NCBI RefSeq assembly: GCF_003149455.1
Contig: NZ_QFFK01000012.1
Span: 1-64,000 of the forward strand
Direction of reading: 5' to 3'
Length of the DNA stretch: 64,000 bases
Source of the DNA: Chitinophaga deserti
Lineage (GTDB): Bacteria > Bacteroidota > Bacteroidia > Chitinophagales > Chitinophagaceae
Part shown: piece after piece, positions 8,789 to 17,358 of the stretch
Numbering within the stretch: position 1 is the first letter of the stretch
How the letters are laid out: the number at the start of each line of letters is the position of its first letter
The notes under the pieces: model-generated
Databases searched by the model: none
What the model was told of the DNA's origin: nothing
The model's input: only the letters and a program-made list of their open reading frames with translations
Position numbers and translations under genes: made by a program

Positions 8789-11065
8789 ATGTCACATCAT
8801 ATTCCCCGCCGAAAATTCATCGGCAGTCTGTCGCTGGCAGCAGCCGGCTTTTTGCTGAACTGGCAACGCTCCTTTGCAGCTATGGCTCCGCTCACCGATA
8901 AGGCAGCCCTTTCACTGCCACATTTCCCTGACACCTATCATGCCTTTGTTTGGCGAAACTGGTCGCTGGTACCACATACGGTGCTGGCCCGCCTCGCAGG
9001 TACTTCGCCCGAAAATATTCTTGCCACCGGCCTGGCAATGGGGCTGGATAAGCCTCTGCCTGTCCGTAAAGATGTCTGGAACCGTAATTACATCACCATC
9101 ATCCGCCGCAACTGGCATTTGCTGCCCCGTACGCAGCTGACGGATTTACTGGGCTGGGACGAACAGCGGCTGGAGTTCACCCTCCGGGAAGATGATTTCC
9201 TTTACGAGAAACTGGGCAGCTTCAAGCCGTCGTGCCCTCCTGTAACATACGAGGCGCCTTCTGCCGCCACAAGGCAGGTAGGGGAAGTGATGAAGCGTGC
9301 TTTCCCGAGCGGGTTGCCGCGTGAAGAAGAACCGCTTTTTCACTTCGTTAAAGAACTATCCGCCCCGGTTCCCGAATCCGCACAAAAGTTACCTTCCACG
9401 GGCTTTTCGCCACGACTGGGCTATTCCTATTTCGCACTTTATGGCGATCCGTTGCTGGACGAGCATGCCGATCCGTATCCTGATCATTACCTCGCGCGGC
9501 TTTCCGCTGCGGGGATGGATAGTGTGTGGATGCACATCGTATTACATAAACTGGTGCCCTTCCCATGGGATGCATCACAGAGTGAGGGGTCTGAGCAGCG
9601 GATGCGTACGCTCCGTAAGCTCATTGCCCGGGCGGCAGGACATGGCATCAAAATATACTTATACCTCAACGAGCCGCGTACCTGGCCAAAGTCCTTTTTT
9701 GAGAAGTATCCAAAGTTAAAAGGCGCTGAAGCAGGTGGTGTTGCGAGTTTATGTACCAGTCACCCAGAAGTGCAGGCCTATCTGCGAAACGGGCTTGCGG
9801 CTATTACGCGGCAGGCACCCGGACTGGGCGGCTTCTTTTCCATTACGGCATCGGAGAACCGTACCAATTGCTGGTCGCACAACCAGGGTGCGTCCTGCCC
9901 CCGTTGTGGTCCTCGCGGCGGGCCTGCAGTGATAGCGGAACTGAATAATAACTACGCAAAAGGCATCCGGGCAGGGTCACAGAAGGCTGAAGGTGAGGTA
10001 AAGGCTCCGGGGCTGGTGGTGTGGGACTGGGGATGGCAGCCCGGATGGGGACAGCAGATAATTCCCGCATTGCCCAAAGAGGTGATGCTGATGAGTGTAA
10101 GTGAGTGGGATGTGGCCATTGAGCGGGGCGGTGTAAAGAGCAGTATCGGGGAATATTCTATATCGGCGATAGGCCCGGGCCCCAGGGCACGCGGGCATTG
10201 GGAGGCGGCAAGGCGCGCCGGGATCAGGACGGTGGCTAAGATACAGGCGGGTAATACCTGGGAGATAGCGGCAGTGCCTTATATTCCGGCCATGCGTAAT
10301 GTGGCGGAACATGCAGCAAGGCTGCGTGGTGAGCAGGTAGACGGGCTGATGCTGGGGTGGACGCTTGGCGGATATCCATCCCCTAACCTGGCAGTAGTGG
10401 CAGCCATTGGGAGTGATCCTAAGCTGTCGCCCGAGGACGCGATGGCACAGGTGGCAAAAGAGCGGTATGGAGCAGCGGGAGATGCGGTGGTGAAAGCATG
10501 GGAGCGGTTTAGTAGCGCTTTCAGTGAGTTTCCATTCGGGGGCGGACTATATTTCTCGCCCATGCAAACGGGGCCTGCTAATTTACTCTGGGGCAAGGCT
10601 ACTGGGTATACGGCTACGATGGTGGGCATTCCATACGATGATCTGGCACGCTGGCGGGGGCATTATCCGCAGGATGTGTATGTATCCCAGCTGCGGAAGA
10701 TAGCGGCCGGGTTTGCGGAGGGTTTAGGGGCGCTGCAGCGTGATGTGGCAGGAGTGGAGTTGACGGCAGGGCAACGGGTGCAGTTACGCCGGGAAATGGA
10801 GGTGGCGGAAACGGTGGCGGTGCATTTCCGGAGTGCGGCTAACCAGTGCGAGTTTATAGCATTGAGAGACGGGCAGGGGGCACGGGAGCAGGTGGAAGCA
10901 TTGTTGCGTGATGAAATGGAGCTGGCGAAGCGGATGCTGGTTTTGCAGCGGAAGAACTCCACTTTGGGTTTTGAGGCTTCGAATCATTATTTCTATACCG
11001 GGGAGGATCTGGCGGAGAAGGTGTTGAATTGCAGCTACTTGCTGAATGCGGGAGGCGCAGGATAA
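8789..11065 (+). CDS. Tat-exported TIM-barrel glycosidase-like protein
   Basis: 758-aa exported protein. The N-terminus has a twin-arginine signal (PRRKFIGSLSLAAAGFLL, R7-R8). The middle (about residues 200-470) reads like a glycoside-hydrolase TIM barrel: LSAAGMDSVWMHIVLHKL, then HGIKIYLYLNEPRTWP, GLGGFFSITASENRTNCW and GLVVWDWGWQPGW. A Cys-x-x-Cys element (SCPRCG) lies just after the SITASENRTNCW strand, as in GH42-like barrels. The C-terminal ~200 residues are helical. I cannot assign a numbered GH family or name catalytic acids with confidence, though the Glu in ITASEN is a candidate. It stands alone between the hydroxyacid dehydrogenase and a small lipoprotein. Compare the smaller barrel protein at 58588-59670. 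Confidence 0.75.
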   Translation: MSHHIPRRKFIGSLSLAAAGFLLNWQRSFAAMAPLTDKAALSLPHFPDTYHAFVWRNWSLVPHTVLARLAGTSPENILATGLAMGLDKPLPVRKDVWNRNYITIIRRNWHLLPRTQLTDLLGWDEQRLEFTLREDDFLYEKLGSFKPSCPPVTYEAPSAATRQVGEVMKRAFPSGLPREEEPLFHFVKELSAPVPESAQKLPSTGFSPRLGYSYFALYGDPLLDEHADPYPDHYLARLSAAGMDSVWMHIVLHKLVPFPWDASQSEGSEQRMRTLRKLIARAAGHGIKIYLYLNEPRTWPKSFFEKYPKLKGAEAGGVASLCTSHPEVQAYLRNGLAAITRQAPGLGGFFSITASENRTNCWSHNQGASCPRCGPRGGPAVIAELNNNYAKGIRAGSQKAEGEVKAPGLVVWDWGWQPGWGQQIIPALPKEVMLMSVSEWDVAIERGGVKSSIGEYSISAIGPGPRARGHWEAARRAGIRTVAKIQAGNTWEIAAVPYIPAMRNVAEHAARLRGEQVDGLMLGWTLGGYPSPNLAVVAAIGSDPKLSPEDAMAQVAKERYGAAGDAVVKAWERFSSAFSEFPFGGGLYFSPMQTGPANLLWGKATGYTATMVGIPYDDLARWRGHYPQDVYVSQLRKIAAGFAEGLGALQRDVAGVELTAGQRVQLRREMEVAETVAVHFRSAANQCEFIALRDGQGAREQVEALLRDEMELAKRMLVLQRKNSTLGFEASNHYFYTGEDLAEKVLNCSYLLNAGGAG

Positions 11066-11157
11066 TATTTTTTCCTTCCCAGTGAGGGATTTCCCTCCGG
11101 CAAACGAATACTATACAGGTTCCGGTGATTTGCTTAACTTAATAGTGTTATCATTTT

Positions 11158-11661
11158 ATGAAGCCTGTTTACGTTACCCTGATATGTATATGTTTCACGT
11201 TATTTTCCGGTTGTCGTAAGAAGGACGATGCGGCGGCGCCCTCATCTGGCCGGAAGGAGTTGGTGGCTGGTACCTGGAAGCAGAAGGACCTGGTGATAGC
11301 GGTGAGTGTGAAGCTGGGAGGGCAGAATATTCCTGCGGGTACGAGCATGATGGTATTGGCGCCGATGTTGGGACCCGGAGGGGCGTTAATAACCTGTACA
11401 AAAACGAATACTTATACTTTTAGTAGCGATAATAAGATGAAGGTGTCGGGTTGCACGGAGCTGCTGTTTCCTGTAACCGGAAATGAGGGCACATGGTCCC
11501 TGGATATCTATGATGCCGTGCTGCTGTTGAAATCTGCAGAAGGCAAGCCCGATCCTCACTGGATAGATGAATTAACGGCAAATTCCCTGAAAATCTCCAT
11601 AACGGCGGTTATACCGAATGTAGCCACGGTTCCATTGACGCTGATACTGGAGAAAACGTGA
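11158..11661 (+). CDS. Small lipocalin-like lipoprotein
   Basis: 167-aa lipoprotein. The signal ends in a lipobox at F-S-G-C19 followed by charged residues (CRKKDD), which in Bacteroidota favours export to the outer leaflet. The mature part starts with LVAGTWKQKDLVI and continues with beta-rich segments (TNTYTFSSDNKMKVSGC, NEGTWSLD, LKISITAV), the pattern of lipocalin-like lipoproteins that measure 'weight of W' near the barrel start. Such proteins have no known enzyme activity. The ECF sigma gene of locus A begins 27 bases after its stop, so the two may share a message. Confidence 0.7.
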   Translation: MKPVYVTLICICFTLFSGCRKKDDAAAPSSGRKELVAGTWKQKDLVIAVSVKLGGQNIPAGTSMMVLAPMLGPGGALITCTKTNTYTFSSDNKMKVSGCTELLFPVTGNEGTWSLDIYDAVLLLKSAEGKPDPHWIDELTANSLKISITAVIPNVATVPLTLILEKT

Positions 11662-11688
11662 CTTGATTGCTGATATTTTTTGAAGCAT

Positions 11689-12207
11689 ATGCCATACACC
11701 GCGAAGGATATCAAACTAGGTAATATGGACGCCTTCAGGATGGTATATCAGATGTACCATCAGAAGTTGTATTTCTTCATGCTGCGGCATGCGCGGTCGG
11801 CGTATGTGGCGGAGGAGACGGTGCAGTTGACCTTTATCCGGTTATGGGAGAAGCGGGACACGTTATCTCCTGATGTTCCGGTATCTCAGCAGATATTCCG
11901 GATCGCGAAGAGTATTATGGTGGATCTGATGCGGAAGCAATATGTGCGGGATAAGCATATGGGGCAGTATAAAGAGGGGAGTAACGGTGTGCATCCTGCA
12001 TTTGATCTGGAGGCGAAAGAGGAGCTGGACCGGGTGTTTCATTGCATGGAGAATTTATCGCCTGTACGGCGGCATGTATTTAAAATGAGCCGGCTGGAGG
12101 GTTGGTCGCACAAGCAGATTGCGGAGGCTTTATCCATATCGCCCCGCACGGTGGAGAACCATATTTTACGTGCGGTGCATCAGTTGCGGAAGGCGTTGAT
12201 GTTTTAA
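11689..12207 (+). CDS. ECF RNA polymerase sigma factor, locus A
   Basis: 172-aa ECF (group IV) sigma factor. Region 2 covers about residues 12-80 (DAFRMVYQMYHQKLYFFML, then AEETVQLTFIRLWEKRDTL, which corresponds to the usual 'AEDivQevFlklW'). Region 4 covers about 115-165 (LSPVRRHVFKMSRLEGWSH and IAEALSISPRTVENHI). A TTG at 11680 in the same frame is possible, but the ATG at 11689 is preferred. The next gene is a FecR anti-sigma factor, so activity is presumably released when the cognate receptor is occupied. It lies close behind the lipocalin-like lipoprotein gene. Confidence 0.92.
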   Translation: MPYTAKDIKLGNMDAFRMVYQMYHQKLYFFMLRHARSAYVAEETVQLTFIRLWEKRDTLSPDVPVSQQIFRIAKSIMVDLMRKQYVRDKHMGQYKEGSNGVHPAFDLEAKEELDRVFHCMENLSPVRRHVFKMSRLEGWSHKQIAEALSISPRTVENHILRAVHQLRKALMF

Positions 12208-12311
12208 CTTGAATGGGTTACATGAGATTGAATATGCTGCAGAAGAGCATGCTGTACCTGGGTGACATGATAAGGGAGATGGATCGTAAAATCGCTTTTG
12301 ATTATTGAAGT

Positions 12312-12328
12312 GATGAACATAGTTCATC
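12312..12328. repeat. Short inverted repeat between sigma and FecR of locus A
   Basis: GATGAAC-ATA-GTTCATC is a perfect 7-bp inverted repeat with a 3-base centre in the 267-base gap between the sigma factor and FecR. It could be an operator or a small hairpin. No T-run follows, so it is not a terminator. Confidence 0.35.
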
Positions 12329-12474
12329 TGAATGCTGAAACAGGATTAGAGGGCGATGCCAATAGCAAATAACTGTGACGTAAGTATACGAAGTTGAATT
12401 TGATGACCGAATGCTATTCAAAAATCGAATGTTAATCAATAGCAAGAAGATACTGGGTGCATTTGGTGAGTATA

Positions 12475-13512
12475 ATGGAAAATGTACAAATGACTGAAAT
12501 AACCTCTCATATGGTTGAGCGATACTTCCGGGGCGAAAGCCCGGAGGAGGAAGCTGCTGCCGTTTGGGAATGGCTAAAGGAACATCCTGAAGCCCTGGAT
12601 CATTATCTGACCGATGATAAATGGGAACAATTCCGGGAAGCAGGGTGCTTACCTGATACCATTTCCTCATCGATGTATGAGCAGATCGAAGCACATATTC
12701 AACAACGGCGGAAGCGTACCGGTTGGCGCCTTCCTGCAGTAGCAGCCATGCTCGTGGCCATAGTGGCAATTTGGTTTGCAAGCCGACCGGATGAGCAACC
12801 GCGTATTGTACAGGTGCCGGTGCTGCCGGTAGTGGAAACTGCGGCGTTCATTGAAAATACTACCGGTAATCCTATTGAGCATCAGTTACCCGATGGTTCA
12901 AAGGTGATCCTGGCACCAGGGGCAACTATCCGTTTTAAGAAACCTTTCCCTGACAACCGGAGAGATGTAACCCTGACGGGGAAAGCCCGTTTTGATGTGG
13001 CCAAAGATCCTGCTCCGTTTACAGTTTTTGCCGGTAAAACAGGAACTACCGCACTGGGCACCGTCTTTGAAATATCGAGCCTGCCGGGAGCAACTACTAC
13101 CGTACTGCTCATCAGTGGCAAAGTAAAAGTGCAGACAGAAGAAAGAGATGTAATCCTGCGGCCGGGAGAACAGCTCCGGTATAATGATGCTTTGCATACT
13201 GTACAGGTAACGCGCCCCGATGCTCCTGTACGGAGTGTTTCTCCCAGCTTGCCAACCGTTCAACCAAAACAACGCATTCCGGCAACTGCCGCTTTGCAGT
13301 TCGATAATACACCGCTGGTTTCCCTATTCCGCCAGCTGGAGGCCAGAGAAAACCTCACCGTGCTGTTCGACCCCGCATTGCTCCGAGACAGGTATTTTAC
13401 CGGATCCTTCAACAGCGGCAAAGAATCCCTCGACGATTTTCTGCAAACAATCGCCGTGCTGAACAATCTGCAGATCCGGCATTCCGGTGATACCGTGATG
13501 ATTGATCCCTGA
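12475..13512 (+). CDS. FecR-type anti-sigma factor, locus A
   Basis: 345-aa inner-membrane regulator that holds the ECF sigma factor and relays a periplasmic signal. Residues 1-80 are the cytoplasmic, sigma-binding part (HMVERYFRGESPEEEAAAVWEW). One membrane segment lies at about 84-102 (LPAVAAMLVAIVAIWFA). The periplasmic FecR domain spans about 125-225 (HQLPDGSKVILAPGATIRF, then FDVAKDPAPFTVFAGKTGTTALGTVF), and a C-terminal STN-like/DUF4974 domain spans about 270-342 (LQFDNTPLVSLFRQLEARE and FTGSFNSGKESLDDFLQTI). A GTG six codons upstream is possible, but the ATG gives the usual N-terminus. It sits 267 bases after the sigma gene, an unusually wide gap for this pair. Confidence 0.9.
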   Translation: MENVQMTEITSHMVERYFRGESPEEEAAAVWEWLKEHPEALDHYLTDDKWEQFREAGCLPDTISSSMYEQIEAHIQQRRKRTGWRLPAVAAMLVAIVAIWFASRPDEQPRIVQVPVLPVVETAAFIENTTGNPIEHQLPDGSKVILAPGATIRFKKPFPDNRRDVTLTGKARFDVAKDPAPFTVFAGKTGTTALGTVFEISSLPGATTTVLLISGKVKVQTEERDVILRPGEQLRYNDALHTVQVTRPDAPVRSVSPSLPTVQPKQRIPATAALQFDNTPLVSLFRQLEARENLTVLFDPALLRDRYFTGSFNSGKESLDDFLQTIAVLNNLQIRHSGDTVMIDP

Positions 13513-13907
13513 TTTCAGTTCACACTAATTTCATACAAGCAGTACCGGTATTCCGGGTTGACATATTAAATCTATGTGTGCATGCCTGCTGCATAGTAAA
13601 GAAGTTTTGCCGGGTACACCGGTTTCATTGCAACGTATTCCGGGAAATAAACTTAGAAGTGAACGGGTTAGTTAGCCGGTCATGGAGTTACTGCTTAAGT
13701 AATGGTTAGATAGATAGTATCTATGAATAATTAAAGCGAATGCGCAAAGTGCGGATACCGGTTGAAGTCAGCATGTTTGGTTAAAAAGCAATGGTATTGA
13801 TAGCAGACCGGATAAAGAAAGGGAACAGGTAATTCCGCTTTTGTAGAAGAGTACGATGCCTTCAGTGGCATAATACAAGCAATCGATCAACGAATAAAAT
13901 CTCCGAT
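13513..13907. other. Intergenic region between FecR and SusC of locus A
   Basis: This 395-base gap has no credible coding frame. It contains a 13-base palindrome TAGATA-G-TATCTA (13711-13723) and several ACCGGT-containing stretches. I found no exact TANNTTTG box or terminator. A promoter recognised by the locus A sigma factor would be expected here. Confidence 0.4.
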
Positions 13908-16900
13908 ATGCGAAAACGATTACGCTCCATTTCGGGAAAGGCTTGCATGGTGATGTTGCTATGCGTATATGGTCAGGCCTCCGCACAAAATACGGTTACT
14001 CCCTCCGTTACCGGTATCATCCGGAACGAGGCCATGCAGCCGGTGGAAGGGGTTGCCGTGGAATTATTCAACGAATCTTCCCGCGCACTGGCCCATGCTG
14101 TCACAAATGATAAAGGCGTGTTCACCATGCCTAAAGTACCCGCCGGTGGTCCTTACTACTTCGTATTCTCTCACCTCGCCTACATCCGGGACACCCTGCG
14201 CAACTACACTGTGCAGGAAGCAGCCAGGGCCACACTTTCCGTGATCCTCAAAGAGAAAAGCCGGGAGCTGGGCGCCGTAACCGTTACAGCACTTGGCATA
14301 CGGAGAGCCTCCCGCTCACTGGGGTATTCCGTAGAAGAACTCGGCGCTAAAGAATTTAATCGCGTTACGCAGGAGAACTTCCTCAACGCCATGTCCGGTA
14401 AAATGGCAGGCGTTACCATCAGCAGCACCGGCGGCACGGGATCGTCAGTTAATATGGTCATCCGCGGCGCCACTTCCCTCAGCAGCGATAACCAGCCGCT
14501 CTTTGTGGTAGACGGGGTACCGCTCGCCAATACCCTCAACAACATCAGCGAAATCGGCAGTAACAATAAAGTCGATTATGGCAACGCCATCTCCGACATC
14601 AATATGGATAATATCGAAAGCGTAACCGTACTCAAAGGCCCCAGCGCCGCGGCCCTCTATGGCTCCCGTGCAGGTAATGGCGTAGTGCTCATCACTACCA
14701 AGAACGGCCGGCGGCTCGATAAACTAACGGTGAACGTCGCGCAGAACGTGGTCTTCGATATTCCGTACAAATACCTCGAATGGCAAACCAAATTCGGATC
14801 AGGGCAATTCTCTGCCATCCCGGTTTCCCGCAGCGGAAACATGCTCTCTAACCCTTTCGGTTCCCTTGTAGTCGAAAACCTCGACGCTACCTACGGCGCC
14901 CAGCTGGATATGGGCTATGAAGAAGTGCAGTGGAACAGCCCGCTGGATGCTAATGGCAAAAAGATCCCCAGGCCCCTTGTTTCGTACCGCGACAATGCGA
15001 AGCATTTCATGAACACAGGCATCACGTCCGCCTCCAATCTGTCTATCGCCAATAACAGCGACCTGATTGCCTACCGCATGTCGTATGCGAATATGACGAA
15101 CAAAGGCATCATTCCGAATACCGACCTTTTTCGCAATTCCCTCAACCTGAACGCCACGCTGCGGCTCCATTCCAAATTCAGCGTTAGCGCCAATGTGGAT
15201 TACAGCCGAAGTAATTCCAATAACCGCCCTGCGGGCGACCGCGGCACCAATCCCCTGCAATGGGTGTACAGCCTCAGTCCGCACATAGATATCCGCGACC
15301 TCCGCGATTACTGGATGCCGGGTCAGGAGGGGATACAGCAGCGAACGCAGTCCAACGGTGTGTTCAACAACCCCTGGTTCCTCGCGTATGAAGTACAGAA
15401 TGGTTTCGTGCGCGATCGCGTTTTTGGAAATCTGCATGCAGACTGGCAGATTACACCGCGCCTCAGCCTCATGGTCCGTTATGCGCTGGATAACTATCAG
15501 GAATCGCGCGAAACCAAGATCGGTAACAGCTATCTCGATTCCCGGAACGGTGCTTTCGGGATTATCGATATCAGTCATATGGAACGCAATACCGACGCAT
15601 TGCTGACCTATAAGCAACGTGCAGGCCGCTTAGACTTCTCCGTGTCTGCCGGGGGCAACCTCCGGTATGAGACCGGGAAAACTGTGAGTAATACCAATAA
15701 GCCGGGAACCGGACTCATCGTACCCGGAATTTATACATTGCAAAACATCCTTCCGGAAAACCTGGATGCCTGGTCGTCGCGCTACGAAAAAGGCGTGCAT
15801 AGTATTTACGGTACCGCTAACATCGGCTACCGCGATATGATTTACCTGGACATTACCGGAAGGAACGACTGGTCGAGTACGCTGCCGGATGCCGCGCCGT
15901 ACTTCTATCCCAGCACTTCGCTCAGTGTGCTGGCTGATAAGGTGATGGGATTAAACCACCGGAATGTAGGCATGATCAAACTGCGCGGCGGTATCGCCAA
16001 AGTAGGGAACGATGCGGCGCCGTATCAGCTCATGGCAGTACTGAGCAATGCCGGGGCTTGGGGCAGTATCCCAAGGCTGGGTACTTCAGGAACCCTGCTC
16101 AATCCATTCCTCAAACCTGAAATTGCCACCTCTTACGAAGGTGGGGCAGATGTAGTGTTGTTTAAAGACCGGCTCCGGTTCAATTTCACCTACTATGTGG
16201 TAGATAATAAGAATCAGATTTTTAGTACCAAGATCCCTCCATCGTCTGGGTACTCCAGCAAGAACATCAATGCCGGATTGCTCCGCAGCCGGGGGGTGGA
16301 AATAACCCTGGGCGGTACGCCCGTACTGAAGAAAGATTTTCGTTGGGATGTGAACCTCAACCTAACACGTAACCGCACCCGCATCGTACGCCTTACGGAA
16401 GACATGCCCTATTACGTGCTTTGGGAAGAAGGCCGCGGCGGCGCCTGGACATACGTAGGGGAAGATGTAGGAGATATTTATGATGCGGAACTGGTTACCG
16501 TGAAGGATGAGAAATCGCCTTACTATGGTTATCCTATACTTGATAATGTGGGTAAATGGCAGTCTGTAGATGCACAGAATGCCCGTAACAAAATCGGCAA
16601 CTTCAATCCTGATTTCATTCTCGGTGGGCAAACCACTATCAGTTATAAACGTTTCAGTCTGGCCATGACATTCGACTGGCGGAACGGTGGCGACTTTGTT
16701 TCGCAGACGTACCGCTATGGCGAGGAGCATGGAAATTCACAACGCTTTCTCGATAAGCTCATCAATCCCGGTAATATGCGGGGTGAAGAGCTGGCGGGAT
16801 ACCTGAAAGCGAACCAGGACAGGCTGATACGCGTCAACGGAAACTACTTTCCTTTGGTAGGCGGCCCCACACCGGAATACAATGGTTATCCCTTTACTTA

Positions 16901-17348
16901 TGGACCTTACACGCTGCCTTATGGCGGTGTGTTCATTCCGGGTGTACGGGCTACGGGATACGATCCGCAGGGCAACCCTACCGGGTTCGCGGAGAACCTT
17001 GGCGGGCCGGGTACGCTTACATTGCCTTACGCAGGCAGTACCACCTGGTCGTTTACCCGCGCTTTCCTGTTTCCGGCTTCCTACCTCAAGCTAAGGGAAG
17101 TGGCGTTATCGTATGATGTGCCTGCCAGTATTGTGAAACGCATCGGTGCCAGGAGCGCCGGTTTTTCCATCTACAGCCGCAACATCATTCTCTGGACGGC
17201 GGCTAAGATAGGCGTGGACCCTGAGCAGGCATACCAGCCAGCAGCGGGCGTACAGGGATCGGGGATACAGTTTAAGCAGGGTATAGAACGGTATAACGTA
17301 ACGCCCTGGTCCATCCCCCTTGGTTTCAAACTTAACCTGACATTTTAA
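13908..17348 (+). CDS. SusC/RagA-family TonB-dependent receptor, locus A
   Basis: 1146-aa outer-membrane receptor that imports a bound oligomer with TonB energy, capped by its SusD partner. Signal peptide to about residue 26 (GQASA-QN). A carboxypeptidase-regulatory-like beta domain covers about 30-115 (VTGIIRNEAMQPVEGVAVEL). The TonB-box-like stretch is VTVTALGIRRASRSLGYSVE. The plug covers about 145-270 (MSGKMAGVTISSTGG, LFVVDGVPLANTL, VTVLKGPSAAALYGSRAGNG, VLITTKNGR), and the 22-strand barrel runs to the aromatic end LNLTF. It has no N-terminal STN domain, although a sigma/FecR pair lies directly upstream. The SusD gene follows after 10 bases. The substrate is unknown. Confidence 0.95.
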   Translation: MRKRLRSISGKACMVMLLCVYGQASAQNTVTPSVTGIIRNEAMQPVEGVAVELFNESSRALAHAVTNDKGVFTMPKVPAGGPYYFVFSHLAYIRDTLRNYTVQEAARATLSVILKEKSRELGAVTVTALGIRRASRSLGYSVEELGAKEFNRVTQENFLNAMSGKMAGVTISSTGGTGSSVNMVIRGATSLSSDNQPLFVVDGVPLANTLNNISEIGSNNKVDYGNAISDINMDNIESVTVLKGPSAAALYGSRAGNGVVLITTKNGRRLDKLTVNVAQNVVFDIPYKYLEWQTKFGSGQFSAIPVSRSGNMLSNPFGSLVVENLDATYGAQLDMGYEEVQWNSPLDANGKKIPRPLVSYRDNAKHFMNTGITSASNLSIANNSDLIAYRMSYANMTNKGIIPNTDLFRNSLNLNATLRLHSKFSVSANVDYSRSNSNNRPAGDRGTNPLQWVYSLSPHIDIRDLRDYWMPGQEGIQQRTQSNGVFNNPWFLAYEVQNGFVRDRVFGNLHADWQITPRLSLMVRYALDNYQESRETKIGNSYLDSRNGAFGIIDISHMERNTDALLTYKQRAGRLDFSVSAGGNLRYETGKTVSNTNKPGTGLIVPGIYTLQNILPENLDAWSSRYEKGVHSIYGTANIGYRDMIYLDITGRNDWSSTLPDAAPYFYPSTSLSVLADKVMGLNHRNVGMIKLRGGIAKVGNDAAPYQLMAVLSNAGAWGSIPRLGTSGTLLNPFLKPEIATSYEGGADVVLFKDRLRFNFTYYVVDNKNQIFSTKIPPSSGYSSKNINAGLLRSRGVEITLGGTPVLKKDFRWDVNLNLTRNRTRIVRLTEDMPYYVLWEEGRGGAWTYVGEDVGDIYDAELVTVKDEKSPYYGYPILDNVGKWQSVDAQNARNKIGNFNPDFILGGQTTISYKRFSLAMTFDWRNGGDFVSQTYRYGEEHGNSQRFLDKLINPGNMRGEELAGYLKANQDRLIRVNGNYFPLVGGPTPEYNGYPFTYGPYTLPYGGVFIPGVRATGYDPQGNPTGFAENLGGPGTLTLPYAGSTTWSFTRAFLFPASYLKLREVALSYDVPASIVKRIGARSAGFSIYSRNIILWTAAKIGVDPEQAYQPAAGVQGSGIQFKQGIERYNVTPWSIPLGFKLNLTF

Positions 17349-17358
17349 AACTGCCGGT

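Noticed and set aside
11083..11096. GAGGGA-TT-TCCCTC palindrome after the 758-aa gene
   Set aside because: The loop of two bases is too small and there is no T-run, so it is not supported as a terminator; it may be chance.
14799..15617. Minus-strand frame of 272 codons inside the locus A SusC
   Set aside because: Antisense shadow of the barrel-coding part; no signal peptide, domain or plausible start context.
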